From assembly GCF_008831285.2 (NCBI RefSeq), contig NC_045139.1, positions 18,210,354 to 18,274,353 of the forward strand: 64,000 nt of DNA, written 5' to 3'. Positions within the stretch are counted from its first letter, which is position 1; every line of letters starts with the position of its first letter. The notes under the pieces were generated by a model. That model was not told where the DNA came from and did not search any database. It saw only the letters and a list, made by a program, of their open reading frames with translations. Position numbers and translations under genes: made by a program. Origin of the DNA: Nymphaea colorata. Lineage: Eukaryota > Streptophyta > Magnoliopsida > Nymphaeales > Nymphaeaceae. Below are positions 1 through 11,743 of this stretch, one piece after another.

Positions 1-756
1 AAATCTGTTGCCCGATGCGGGTTTCTGAAATTAGGTAGATTGGATGCAATGGAACTCCTTAATGGGTCGTGGATTGTCGTTGCTGGCGATTCGGAAGCTC
101 GGTTGTTCGTCCTGTCATTGCTGATGGTGATGTTGGAGTCCACTAGTGAGATTGAAGGAGATCTCTTTAAACGGCATAGCGATTATCACTTGGTGATTGA
201 GGATCACGGTGTGAAGGTAGATTTCGTTTGGGCACCGTACGTGTCGAATTTAACTAACGTGTTGAAGGAATTTGAGATCAGCCATCAATATCCGGATGTT
301 TTGGTCATGGGATCTGGCTTGTGGCATATGTTACATTACACAAATTCTTCGGATTATGGTCTTTCACTGGAACTGTTTAGAAGGTTGTTGGATTCTCTCT
401 TGCCGCTTACGCCTGAAGTTGGAAGTGATGGACCAATTTCTGGGTCCGTCTCCGTGAAATCACCTCATATGTTTTGGCTGGGTATGCCGACATTGATCAA
501 TTCCATGTTGAACACACAGGAAAAGAGGGAAAAAATGACAGATAGGGTGTGTGAGGATTATAACAAAGAGGTTGGCCAAAGTAGGCTTTTAAAGCAATCA
601 GGAGGTCCACTTATGCTGCTGGATGTTGGATCTGTGACACATAATTGTGGTCCAGGATGTACAACCGACGGGATGCACTATAATACAGCTATTTATGAAG
701 CAGCTGCTCAAATCATGTTAAACGCATTGATAATTCAATCCCAACAAAGCATATGA
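1..756 (+). CDS. PC-esterase / SGNH-like acyl-esterase, C-terminal part (5' end outside window)
   Basis: The frame is open from base 1 to the stop at 754-756, with no in-frame stop upstream, so the beginning of the gene lies outside the window; the first in-frame ATG at 49 is probably internal. A GDS motif sits at 85-93 within a hydrophobic beta-strand context (WIVVAGDSEAR), and a DGMHY motif at 667-681 supplies the Asp and His of the usual DxxH pair. This GDS...DxxH order is that of the PC-esterase family (PMR5/TBL proteins and the luminal part of CASD1-like proteins), which transfer or remove O-acetyl groups on glycans in the Golgi. The family call is by motif recognition. The exact subfamily and substrate cannot be told from the part seen. 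There is no transmembrane segment in the visible part. An uncharacterised plant SGNH protein is the main alternative. Confidence 0.65.
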   Translation, partial: KSVARCGFLKLGRLDAMELLNGSWIVVAGDSEARLFVLSLLMVMLESTSEIEGDLFKRHSDYHLVIEDHGVKVDFVWAPYVSNLTNVLKEFEISHQYPDVLVMGSGLWHMLHYTNSSDYGLSLELFRRLLDSLLPLTPEVGSDGPISGSVSVKSPHMFWLGMPTLINSMLNTQEKREKMTDRVCEDYNKEVGQSRLLKQSGGPLMLLDVGSVTHNCGPGCTTDGMHYNTAIYEAAAQIMLNALIIQSQQSI

Positions 757-881
757 AGATTATCGTCTCCATTTTTCCTCTTTTGGAAGCAGCTGAAGGG
801 CGAGCGACCTGTGCAGTTGGTGGTGATGAAGAGGTTAAGAGGAACAGATTCTGAATAAGGTTTGGTGGCTGGTTAATTGAA

Positions 882-2390
882 GAAGCAGCCTCTTCTATTC
901 TTTTCAAAGCAATCATTTTTTTTCCCAATCAATGTTATCACAGGTAGTTTATGATGTAACTAATCACCGTATTGTAACCTATGGTCACGCAATGCAATTC
1001 ACTGTAAAGTGTAAGTCCAGCTGTACTTCATGGGCATTTTTTCCCCAAGGAAATGCCTTAGTGTTCAATGATCAGAGATGTAACCTTACAAGTGTCTATA
1101 CCCTGCAACTAGTGGTACTTGGAGATCATGACCACTTGCTTTATTGCACCAACTAAAAAATTTTACTGCCTGTTGAATGTTACATCTGGCTGAACTGGAC
1201 TGGGCCTATGATGCTCCCATGGTAGCTAGGCTTATGTGCTTTGGGATAATGCTCCATGATAGCTGTGATCCTATTGTCTCCCAGTTGTTGTTTCTCAGTT
1301 GTAATCATATTGGGTCAAAGAATGAACTCGAAAAAAAATAGAATGGCTGTCAGCTATACTCATTGTAACAACTCAAAAATTTAGTCCTGTATTGAAGATT
1401 GTGAGGAATCGGGTTGTTACACTCATGATATTTAAACATAGTGCCCCTATGGGTGTTGTGTGTCTTCCAAAATGTATGACGTAATAGTTGTACAAGGATA
1501 ACCTTTTTGTTTAGCTGTTCTCCAATTTTTTAGTGTTAAGACAACTTGAACATAATGTTTTAAACGTGCAATACTTTGTTGTAATCTTAACACTTGTTCA
1601 TGTAATCCATTAGATAATCTAGTTGCAGTACTATGCTGTTATCATACTGCTAGTTAATGTTGTAAGCTTGCTTTTCTGTAACCGTACCAGTTACCACTAG
1701 TTCATGAAGCAGCCTCTTCTATTCCTTCCAAAGCAATTCCTTTTTCAATCAATGCCATTGCAGGTAGTTTATGATGTAACTAATTATTTATTTTGTAACC
1801 TTCGGTCGTGCAATGCAATTCACTCTAAATCCAGCTGTACTTTGTTGGCATTATTGCCCCAAAGGAAATTCCTTAGTGTTCAATGATTGGAGATGTAACC
1901 TTCAAGTATCTGTACCCTGCAACTATTGGTGCTGGAAATCATGATCACCTGCTTTATTCTGCCAACTAAAAACATTTTACTGCTTATTGAATGTTACATC
2001 TGCACGAACTGGACAGGGTTTCTGATTTTCCAATATAGCTAGCTTTATCTGCTTTGGAATAATGCTCCATGATGGCGGTGATTGTATTGTATCACAATTG
2101 TTGTTTTTCACCTGTAATGGTATTGGGTCGAAGAAATGAACTTGAAAATAAACAGAATCACTCTCAGCAATATTCATGATATTTAAACATAGATGTTGTG
2201 CCTAATCACATCAGCATTTTTTCTCTTTCAAAATGTATGATGAAATAGTTGCTCTGCTTACATGGTTAACTTGTTTGTTTTAACTGTTCTCAGATCTTTT
2301 AATGTTAAGGCAACTTGAACATAATGTTTTAAATTTGCAATACTGTATTGTGAACTTACTACTATCATGCAATCCATTAGATAGGGTTTG
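882..2390. repeat. Diverged tandem duplication (about 0.8-kb period) downstream of the esterase gene
   Basis: Copy 1 (about 882-1620) and copy 2 (about 1706-2390) align along most of their length at an offset of about 824 bases. Both start with GAAGCAGCCTCTTCTATTC and both contain CAGGTAGTTTATGATGTAAC, the block around TTTAAACATAG, and a run ending near AATCCATTAGATA. Substitutions and small indels are frequent, so the duplication is old. No long reading frame is kept in both copies. The unit may be the 3' untranslated or downstream DNA of the neighbouring gene. Confidence 0.8.
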
Positions 2391-3514
2391 CACTTGGAAT
2401 TTATACATCAATCCATGTTTACTTACAGTACATTTAAGGAAGTCTCATCGGCCTCAGAAATCATGGATACCTTTGGTAAAACCTAGTTTTTATTTGTGGC
2501 TCTCAGGTCCAAAAGTTTCCAACTGCCAAACAATTAGGCCTTGTTAGAAAATGCTTTTGCATAGCAACTCTTGGTAAATTTATTTTATGAAAGTATAAGT
2601 TATTGGATGAAGCCTTTTTGCAAAATGAATCTTGAAATGAGAACTGTTCCTGTACACTTGAGTGAAATGCAGCTTAGCTACATTTTACATCCAGAGTTTT
2701 TTTCTTTTTTTCTGCAAAACCATCTGCACTTCATGTATCCACCCAATAACCATGTTCTTACAGTAAAGAGAATAAATTTTGTAAGCAGGGAAAACTTGAA
2801 TTCTTGATTTTTAAGTCCTTACAATGTCTGATTTATACAGTGAGGAATCATAATTTGAGCTGTTTCTTAGGTTTTCAAACATGAAAGTCTCATACATATT
2901 CTGTGCTGTGGGTCCAAATCAAATCATCCCATCCTTAAGGAATAGAGGTAGTCATTGTTCTATGCGAAATGGCCTGTAGCATGCGATGCCAGCCTTTTGG
3001 CAGAGATGTTGCTAAATCTGGTCCTCCAACAAGAGTCTCTAAGGTATGTGTATTTTGAGATGTCAATGAAATGTTCATCTTATTTTCTATGTTGATCTCC
3101 TTTGTGAATTTTGTATTGTAGCATAGTTTAAGCTTTCTGGATATACCATCGCCAATTGGTTGTATAAATATGTGCAAAGTTCCAGTTATTTTGTATCTCA
3201 CGTTTGTCTTCCATTATTCTCATGGTGGCTTTGCTGCTGGATTGGTGGGCATGCCTTGTTCCAAGGTATTACTAGTTTGCTATCTAATCCTGTCCTAGAA
3301 TCTCAAATATAATGTGTTTGCATATGTGTGCATCAAACCACTGACTATTTATTTTTTTCTTCATGGTGCTTCCTGAATTTCATTACCTATGTTTAGTGGT
3401 TTTTGTTGAGCTCTTCATCACAACTTAAATGGCAGTATGTGCTGCAGTTTCCAACACAAATTACTGCATGTATTTCTGTTGAGACAGAGGAGAATGACTG
3501 TATTTTCATATTAC
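2391..3514. other. Non-coding stretch, no feature supported
   Basis: AT-rich DNA with only short open frames in several phases. A phrase near 2990-3045 reads as GRDVAKSGPPTRVSK and is followed by a GTATGT donor-like site, but no partner exon could be linked to it. No gene is called. Confidence 0.4.
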
Positions 3515-4380
3515 TTGATTTTTGTCTTTGCTAATCAGAACGACTATGTCTAAGGAGAGCAAGTGGCTGGCACGAGTGTGGTTTTATGTTACTCCAGATA
3601 ATGAGCTTGGGTTGAGGAGCCAGAGGAGTTAGTCTTACTCATTCTACCTGTTTGATTTTTGTCTTTGCTAATCAGAACGACTATGTCTAAGGAAAGCAAG
3701 TGGCTGGCACGAGTGTGGCTTTATGTTACTCCAGATAATGAGCTTGGCTTGAGGAGCCAGAGGAGTTAGTCTTACTCATTCTACCTGTTGAACAGTTTCA
3801 CCCATGGTTTAAGGCCAGAGTCTGGAATTCAAGAAGCCAATGGCATATGGCTTCAGTCTTTCTGGTGTATCTTGTTAGTTTGACAACACAAACTGAGCTT
3901 GCTGGAAAAGTACCGATCCTCATCCTGGCAAATAGTCATATGTTTATACTTTATAGTTAAGTTATTTGCAGTAGAAAGGGTGATGAATTCTTTTTTTGCC
4001 AGTGCCACTTATCACAGATAAGTTCTTGTTTTTGCCTGGCTCCCTGAACCAAATTAGCTCCTAGCTGAACTGATTTTTCAAGCTGTGGCAGTTCAGGTTT
4101 GGTTTTATTGCTGCTTCTATGAGAGTTCAAATTCCAACTTCCTCCTTTAAATGGCTTGAGAAAGAAAAGAGAGGTCTGTGGAGGATTTTCCTGCATGATC
4201 ATGGATACAGGAGACAGTCATTACTGGCTTTATGTTAATCCAGTCCAGCTAATAAACTAGCTTTGAGGAGGCATTGGATTAATGGCTACCCATTCCACCT
4301 GTTCAGCAGTTTCAGGCTTCCAACCATGGTTTTAAGGCCCAGAGTCTGGAATTCAAGAAATCAATGGCATATGATCTCTT
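3515..4380. repeat. 137-bp direct tandem pair plus a diverged third copy
   Basis: Two copies (about 3515-3651 and 3652-3788) are nearly identical and contain GCTAATCAGAACGACTATGT. Only a few substitutions separate them. A third, clearly diverged copy lies at about 4215-4380. It shares the ordered blocks around CTTTATGTTA, TGAGGAG, CATTCCACCTGTT and CCAGAGTCTGGAATTCAAGA with the second copy and its right flank (to about 3860). The arrangement suggests one old and one recent duplication of the same segment. Confidence 0.85.
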
Positions 4381-5224
4381 TGTTTCTGAAAGCATAGCTC
4401 AGAACCATATCACTAATCAGTTGATGATTTGTAAGAGCACAACACATAAAAAATTACGGGCTATGCAGCATGGGGAAACATTGGGATGCTTCTCCTTGCA
4501 ACCAAGGTCACTGCCACCATCCTGAATGTGCCTGGTGGTGGATGTATATTCATCATCTCAGATAACCAATGGGTTATGATCCAACTCCAGAATCAACTCC
4601 TACAAGCTTCAAAATATGATCTTTAAAATTATTTGTTACATCTGTTTCTTCTTTTGGTCGATTATGGATCCTTTTAATTCCTCTATATGATTGGTAGCAA
4701 TATATGTGTCTCTCTTAGATAGCAGTATGGAGATACAAGCTTTTCCTTGTTATGTCTGATGTAAGTAAATAAGCAAACGGTAACTGTTAATGAAATTGTT
4801 AAGGGTTTGCAGCATAAGATTATTTTTGTGTTCTGAAAAATAAGGTTGATCGCTGAAATTTGCGATCAGTTTTTATTTTCTTTATTTTTGTTTTAACTCT
4901 CTGGTATCTGTTTTTCTTACTGTTAATTTTATTGGAAGGTTGTTTAACTATGCCCTGGATAGCTCACAACAGAAATCATTTGGTCTATGGGTCGACAATT
5001 GCTAACCCACAGGCAGTTGTTGGTAAGGCTGTAGTGATTTTAATTATGGTGAATCCAATACGCACAAATATTGGTTATATTTTAAAATATTTGAGAGTAT
5101 GACTTTCTTATTATGTGAGATTCAAGGTATCTGTTAAATCGAAACAGCATTGCGTTTAGAACTACGCTGTATTTAACAAATGTGATATCACTCCATGAAA
5201 ATCAGGAATGTCCATCGGATTCAT

Positions 5225-5420
5225 ATCTTCTTAGAAAACTTCAATGGCATGAGCTATTTGGAGGTCGATCTCGCAGGTATCATCTTTTCCGAACATCTCA
5301 AGTGCAGTCTTATGATGATCTAATACAATAACTTCGTAAAAACGAATAGGCTGCTGCTTCATGATGCCAATAGCAACTAGCAAAAATATTGAAGTCTTTC
5401 GCCAACATATCATGGATAGT
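5225..5420 (-). pseudogene. Fragment resembling a DHH-family phosphoesterase
   Basis: On the minus strand a short frame (5231-5413) contains VIVLDHHKTALEMF. The DHHKTALE string is typical of the plant DHH/DHHA1 domain phosphoesterase protein, where DHH binds catalytic metal. Before it one would expect the N-terminal HYPCPDG-type motif and after it a DMERSGAT-type motif. Neither is found in the neighbouring sequence on this strand, and the frame closes soon on both sides. I therefore read it as a fragment of a dead copy, not an exon of a working gene. The match is by eye and short, so chance resemblance remains possible. Confidence 0.4.
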
Positions 5421-5699
5421 TTGCCGTTCTAGTATCAGGCGGAAAAGTTAAAACTGCATGAGATTCTAATCTTACATATGGACCATTGAAAACAGGACTA
5501 GTTTGGAGAGCAGCAAACCAATCTTCTGTAACGAAAGTGAGATGTTTGAGTTGCGCTTTGATGGTACCATGGAACATGTAAAGGTTTTACCTACCCTATG
5601 CATCTCATCCATGGTAGTTACCATTTCAAGGGGCCACAATCAGCTATTAGCATGGAAAGCCAAAGGTAGGAACAGAAATCTTAGAACTTCCAAGATTGA

Positions 5700-7100
5700 G
5701 TGACGCAGGTTGGCCAGTGCCTTTATCAGCTAGGGGCGTTTTTGGTTTTGCCTACAAATAAATCCGATTCCTGTCTACGTCTTCGCAATATATGCGTTGA
5801 CATATACAAGGAAAGAATTTACATAAGAAGAAAAGGAAATGAAAATAACCTTCTGACTTTGGAGAGACAACCTCGATGAAACCAGAGATCAACAAAGTCG
5901 AGGTGATAAACATCATCAGCGTTCCCCAAAGTTCTAAGGTTTTTAGCTGCAGTCAGATTCACCGTAACAATGACATTTTTTTAGCTCGAACTATGTAAAA
6001 TCATGTGTTTGCTTCTTTTCTCTCTTGCCAAAACAGGAGAAAGAAGTACCTTTTCCATTTGAAAAATTTTCATTTTCAGGCTTATCTATTACTCATAATT
6101 CTAAAAAGGGGCTACCTTTTTGTGATCTTCTTAATATAGACCATACTTTTCATGTAAATCTATCAAATAGAGGTCTAAAGTGAATTTTGTTAGTTTGAAA
6201 AAACAGGAACAGTGGATTTTTTCTTTCGTATCAGTAGTTTACATTCTTATTAATTTAACTGACCATTTTTGTTTTCCCCTTATTTGACAGTGTTTTCATA
6301 TAAAATATAACCCGTTCCAAGAAAATTGCAAAAGCTGTTTGAAACTGAATGTCTTTACCATTTTCACGTGATTTGGTGACAATATGTGTGATTTAAGTTG
6401 GTTTGGTCGGTATGCTTAGTCTTCCTTCAGTAGCACGTTTTCTTAGAGCACGCGTGCGCGCGAGAGATAGAGCTATACCCGCAAACGTCCTGACTAAACA
6501 TCTCCTTATGCAGCATTGTGCTCACTTGTTATTTATTGTTTGATAAGTTGGCTGCAACCAGGACGGCATCACGTGTGCTTGTGAAGAAAGCCAAAAGAGA
6601 TACCCGAAAATACAGAACCTTTTTTATATAAACTAATAGCTGAAATGCATTTTTCATTTGACATAAATTGCAACTGTACAAACATTTACCCAAATCTCAA
6701 AGATGGATAAGAAACTACATAATTCTGACAACATACAATAAAAAAATCCTGGAAGACAGTCTGTATGAAATCAGGCGCACCGGACTAATCCCCTTGAGTT
6801 TGTGACATTTTGTTTCTGCTGCAAGCTTTCATCACGCATCACCTACAACCTGAAAGTAAGTAGTAACAATGTGTCAGCCAAAACTAAGCGGAAAGCAATA
6901 GTTCAGGATTAACATAAAACATTTTAATGAAAAGAAGTGGTCATGAAGTGTTGTTCTTAACAATCATGCGCTACTTTTAACAACAGGAAGAAGAAAAAGC
7001 TTCGACTGAAAGGAATTTTAACAAATCATTTGTCGACCACATATAAGTCAATGTTCCTGGGTGCAAATCACATTCAGTTAGATAAATGTCCAGCACTTGA
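5700..7100. other. Non-coding stretch, no feature supported
   Basis: AT-rich DNA without a long frame or a recognisable repeat family. A short alternating purine-pyrimidine run (ACGCGTGCGCGCG near 6450) is the only visible oddity. Confidence 0.4.
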
Positions 7101-7109
7101 AAATTATGG

Positions 7110-7563
7110 CTAGGAATATAACAACCCCCACTTCTGAAACCTCCAAATGAAGCATCTGAAACTTAACTGGCTGCTATCCGCTTTCTCTCCCCGCCCTAAT
7201 GAACCGTTCCTTGACCCCTTTCCCGTCCTGGTTGAATCAACAAAACATAAATCGCTTTTCTTGCTTGCGGAGTGAAAAGTGCCCGAGCGTAGTTCAGCGC
7301 TCGGGCTACAGAACGTGCCCACAAAGGTCTCGCGCCCCTGTGAGTGGATGAGAAGAAGAAGCAGGGGCCGCCCGGGATCCATGGGTTGGACCACAGGCTA
7401 CAGTCCTTCCACAACAAGAGAAGGGCAGCGTCCTCGTTGTCGGACCAGAACAAGAAACGGGAGCTAGTCGTTCCCACCTGGAGCATATTTTCGTCATGAC
7501 CATGTATTTTTTGAACTTGCAAGTCCCATACATTAGACTATTGACCTGAGGCTGACACATCAC
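7110..7563. other. GC-rich island with overlapping minus-strand open frames, unassigned
   Basis: Base composition changes sharply to GC-rich between about 7180 and 7470 inside AT-rich surroundings. Three overlapping minus-strand frames stay open here (7110-7394, 7196-7522, 7306-7563), as expected when stop codons are rare in GC-rich DNA. None gives a recognised protein. The core holds the inverted repeat CCCGAGCG ... CGCTCGGG at 7282-7306. It could be a piece of organelle DNA, a lost exon or a CpG-rich promoter. I cannot decide between these. Confidence 0.35.
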
Positions 7564-7919
7564 CTAATAATCACAGAATAAGCATAAAAGCCCCCTAAGT
7601 CTTGCTGGCTTGTCATTGTTGTGACATTTCAAGTATTCATGAGCAATATGTAGTGTAACATTCAAAACTAGGATGAAGTACTTGCTAATAGTTTGCCCGA
7701 AATGCTGAAAGAAAAATTGTGTATCGTTTAGCTGATCAAGTCTTAGTCTGAGGAAAATTAGTGACTTACCCTTCAACCATGATTTCTTTGATGTGCGTTA
7801 TGCAAGAAGTACCATGCCTTAGCATTTCAAATATAGTTGTTATATAGTAGTAGAAGTCTCACATTCCATCTTCAATAGATCAAAATAATTTCTTGGATGC
7901 CCTGTAATATAATCAATGA

Positions 7920-8480
7920 CAATTTGCAGATTATGTCACATGGGTATGGGTGTGCCCAGGGTGCAGAATAGTTTCAAAAAACATGGGTACAGGATATGGC
8001 CATACACAAATATACAACAAGTCTTTAAACAAACAACCTCGTATTCATATGATAAAATGACACTAACGGATAAATATAAACAAAACCTGATAAAATCAAA
8101 AAAGCAAGCGACAAACAGACTTTAAAATAAGATCATAAGAGCCAAAGGCCCAAATCAGATCACATTCATATATTCATATGATAAAAACACTAACAGACTT
8201 CAAGATTACATATTTAGCTGATAAAAAATAAGCATGTAAACTGGCAATCTTACACATATACACAATACAAAACACAGCACAAAGTATAAACATAATCCGA
8301 AAGAAACAAAGTATAAACATAAAGAAGTCCCATGACAATAACACAAATCATCATATCCGCGTATCGACAGTTCACAGACTCCATACTTAAATATATACAC
8401 GAAAACAAAACAGCCACAGTTTAGAGACTCCATACTAAAATATATACACAAACACAAAACAGATAAGATAAATCATCATA
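7920..8480. repeat. Low-order local direct repeats in AT-rich DNA
   Basis: Two related blocks of about 50 bases occur at about 8370-8470. Each has ACTCCATACT followed by AAATATATACAC and a CAAAACAG run. A TATTCATATGATAAAA phrase occurs at about 8043 and again near 8170. These are short, imperfect local duplications; the open frames seen across them have biased, repetitive composition and are not called. Confidence 0.5.
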
Positions 8481-9136
8481 GAAATCATGTCATAAATGCC
8501 ATTTTTCACATAGATTACTACACCCTGAAAAAGACATCATAACATTTAAATGTGAAAAATCTCATGAATAACACCTATGACATGATAAAATTAAGGTGAG
8601 GATAAATTTGAGTTTGTTTTCGCAACAAAGACTGAAATTGCTCATCAACAATTCAAAATAGTTAAGAATGAATGACAGCCACACATTAATGAAAAGAACT
8701 CACAAGTCAACAAAAAAACAACGATTACATGGTTATAACAAACAGTATATTCGTACCAAACATCATTCAAGCTTCATTTGCATCCAAGAAGCCCTCAAAT
8801 CTCATGGAACCAAGAGGAATATGATTGCATTTTCTAGCTTACCTAAGGATTCAGAAATTCTGAGGCACAGAATATAGCATCAATTTCTCCATTTTTGTAT
8901 ATACCCAGACAAAATTGAGCACAGTTTGTTGTACTTTAAATGGAGCCAAATGTGTAAACTATTTTAATTATTCAATGATGTCGGCAAGCCAGTCATAAAT
9001 GCCATATCTGCCTACTCTTTCTCTTATTTTTGGTAGATCCTCTTGTATTGGTGGAAGACTCAGCTTGAGAAATATTTTCAGCTGGTGAATATGCATGTGT
9101 TAGCCAAGATTGCATACATCACCTTAATGAGGAGTG

Positions 9137-9484
9137 TCATTTTTGCGGTTGTAAAAAGAGTTTGTTGTTGGCTTGATACAGCACTCTTAATGTCTCCCAC
9201 TGTAGTATCTCCAAAACATGTTCATAATACTTACATGTAAGCAATTTATTTACAGTCTGATATTTTTGTACGTATTCCACCCACACATCATTCTGAACCA
9301 CAGCATTAAGATTCCATCTAAATTCAGGAGTAAACACCATTTCATCCATAATAGATAGAATCAGTCTTGCATGCTTAAGTTTGATCCTCATTTTCTCCAG
9401 TGTATAAGATGGGCCATAAGTTTGGATCATTATCCCCTTCACCTCTTTCATAGTACAGTCCCTCAAATTACCTTGGATTCTCAC
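9137..9484 (-). pseudogene. Relic of a Myb/SANT-like DNA-binding domain (Harbinger-associated type)
   Basis: A 115-codon minus-strand frame carries an arrangement typical of plant Myb/SANT-like (Myb_DNA-bind_3) domains. A segment resembling the 'LKHARLILSIM' helix is followed by a short spacer ending in RWN. Then comes NDVWVEYVQKY and a CKYYEHVLEIL segment in place of the usual YDELCIIFG. In this family the order is helix, GFGWD-like turn, DDxWxxYxxxHP and a final aromatic helix. Such domains occur in the second gene of PIF/Harbinger DNA transposons and in host genes derived from them. There is no transposase, zinc knuckle or terminal repeat that I can see nearby, and the frame ends without a clear C-terminal region. 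I infer a decayed fragment. Confidence 0.45.
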
Positions 9485-11743
9485 ATCTCACTAACGTGGG
9501 TTTATTCTAGCATATAGTCAAACAAATATTATCACCCTAAATAAGTTTGTCCTTTATAACCTTGAAAAATCATTTTTTCACACACTTCAAAGTTCAAACC
9601 ATACATTTGAAGAAAGCTGCACACGATGTAATACGACCTTAATCAACAAAAATCATCGATGCATGTGTTTCAACAGGTATCAATAGGCATCATATACCGG
9701 ACACATGCATGACTTGAAAGCTGCATGATACAACCTATACTTTATCCGCTATACTCCTAAAGTCATCATGCTGAATGCTAGTTGTTGCTGACAATAAAAT
9801 AGTTTCAAGGTTAGATTCCAATTCATAACCAGTTATTGGCTATATGCGTTCCAAATGGTAGGTGAATTTTCCAGATGCATGCTTACATGTTTTGAGCTCA
9901 CACTGACACTATGCAAGTTAGATTTGGGGAAAGTTTGAAGATTTATCAAGAAGAAAATAAATGGTGTATACAAATTAATAGACAAACTAAATTTTATAGA
10001 TGAAACTCAGTCATTGGCCAAAAGAAACTCTTTGATCATATTTCAAGAAACTAGAACTGGAATAAAGAATAAGATGAAGCATTTTCACAAAGCAAGGAAC
10101 TTCACAGCTTGTCAATATGATTCAGTTACCAAAGATTCAAACACCTGACGAAGTGGTTGTCGTATACATGGCACGAGATTGACCTACAGCTTGAAGGGCT
10201 CGGACCAAGTTTATTTTCTGTACAAACTGCTTTTGTACTATTGACACAAGTACTACTGCTGCTTATCATGTCTAGCATGCATGTGGATATTAGATGCAAT
10301 TTTACATGATAGAGCTGGACAAAGAGTCTGTTGTCTTCTTCATGCTATGCGACTCATTGATGTGTTATTCTTCTGCAGCTGTAAACAATATCATGACGGC
10401 TCAACAGCTTAATCTTAACAAACTTTATATCTTCCATTGGCTAGAGGAAAGCTACATGAGAACTTCCAAACTGGATTCGGTGAGCAATGATTCAAACAAG
10501 TGAGAAAATACGCAATCATATTCAAGTAGAACATCCAATCATTCTCAAGTAGAACAGACGTGTTTCCAATGTAACCAGCATAAGCATATGAGGAAACAAA
10601 AATTAGAATGTCGATACATAAAACCATCCAATGGCAGTGAATCCCATTGACAACGTAGATATAGACACAAACGAAAGCAAGAAAACATAGAAAATAGACA
10701 AATGGCAGCAACATAAGTAAGAGACGAAAGTGAGAGAAAGAGGCCAAACATGGGCTGAGAAGGAGGCCCCCTTGGCACTAAGCAGGTGGTGGTGCTCCTC
10801 CAAATTTCAGCCAATTAATGAGAAATAAGGAAGCAAGATGTTACTGGTGCCCATTTAGGAGGAAGGATCAACATTGATGAAATGCTTTGCGAGGAAGGAG
10901 GTGAAAAGGAGAAAGGAGTACCGGTCTCTGCCTTCCAGACGAGAACCAACAAGGGTTCAAGGAGAAAAAGAGAAGACTGAGCAAGCTCCGAGGAATATCA
11001 ATTCAAAATGCATGGAAGTGGTGTTCCATGTGTTCTATGTCCAAACTTTCATTTATATGTAGCTGAAATCTGAACATGACTATTTCCACGAATGTGCTCA
11101 TACTGAAATTAGAACAATGACAAATTTGTGACATTAAACAATACTTAATCAACAATTAGTTCAACTGATTCAATCAATCTAAAAACGAGTTACCAAAAAT
11201 TCGGTTTCATTTGATTCAGTACTTCATCGATCCCATAGCGATCTGAGTAAAGCCAGGCACCAGGTTTGCCAACTGTACTGGAGATGCATGATAGTTATAA
11301 AATAAGCAGTCAGATCCGAACAAAAATTGGACAAGAAAAGCTCTGTATAGCTATCATTTAATAAGTAGAGTACAAGATGAAATTTGTACAAGGTTTCAAT
11401 TTTTAGCTCATTATATTTTTAATCAATGTACAAAGCAGAGAACTTCTTCTATGGAAATCCTATGTTACAACAATGTTGGAAAACCAACAGAAAAAAAGAG
11501 GGGGTGTTGGTTTCAGAGACCTGCTGTACCAATGCCATGGGAGTTCATTCTAATTGCTCCCTTATCACTACACCCAAAAATTGCTGTCAACGTACTGAAC
11601 TTGTTAATGTGAATGAGCAAGAATATATTTTTGCACTTGCTGGTTTAAGAAAGACCAGTATCTGAAATGCCCGGATCACATCTTCTTACCAGCATAACTG
11701 CTTTATCTGAATACCATATATCTAGAATCAGGTGTTTGTTTTT
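9485..11743. other. Non-coding stretch 3' of the PRAF gene
   Basis: No recognised domain is found in either strand. Minus-strand frames at 10415-10814 overlap each other in three phases and have no family resemblance. The part nearest 11743 should contain the 3' untranslated region of the PRAF gene. Confidence 0.4.

Noticed and set aside
10415-10814. Minus-strand frames of 66-110 codons with hydrophobic stretches
   Set aside because: Three phases overlap on the same bases, no family resemblance, and no consistent start or splice structure.
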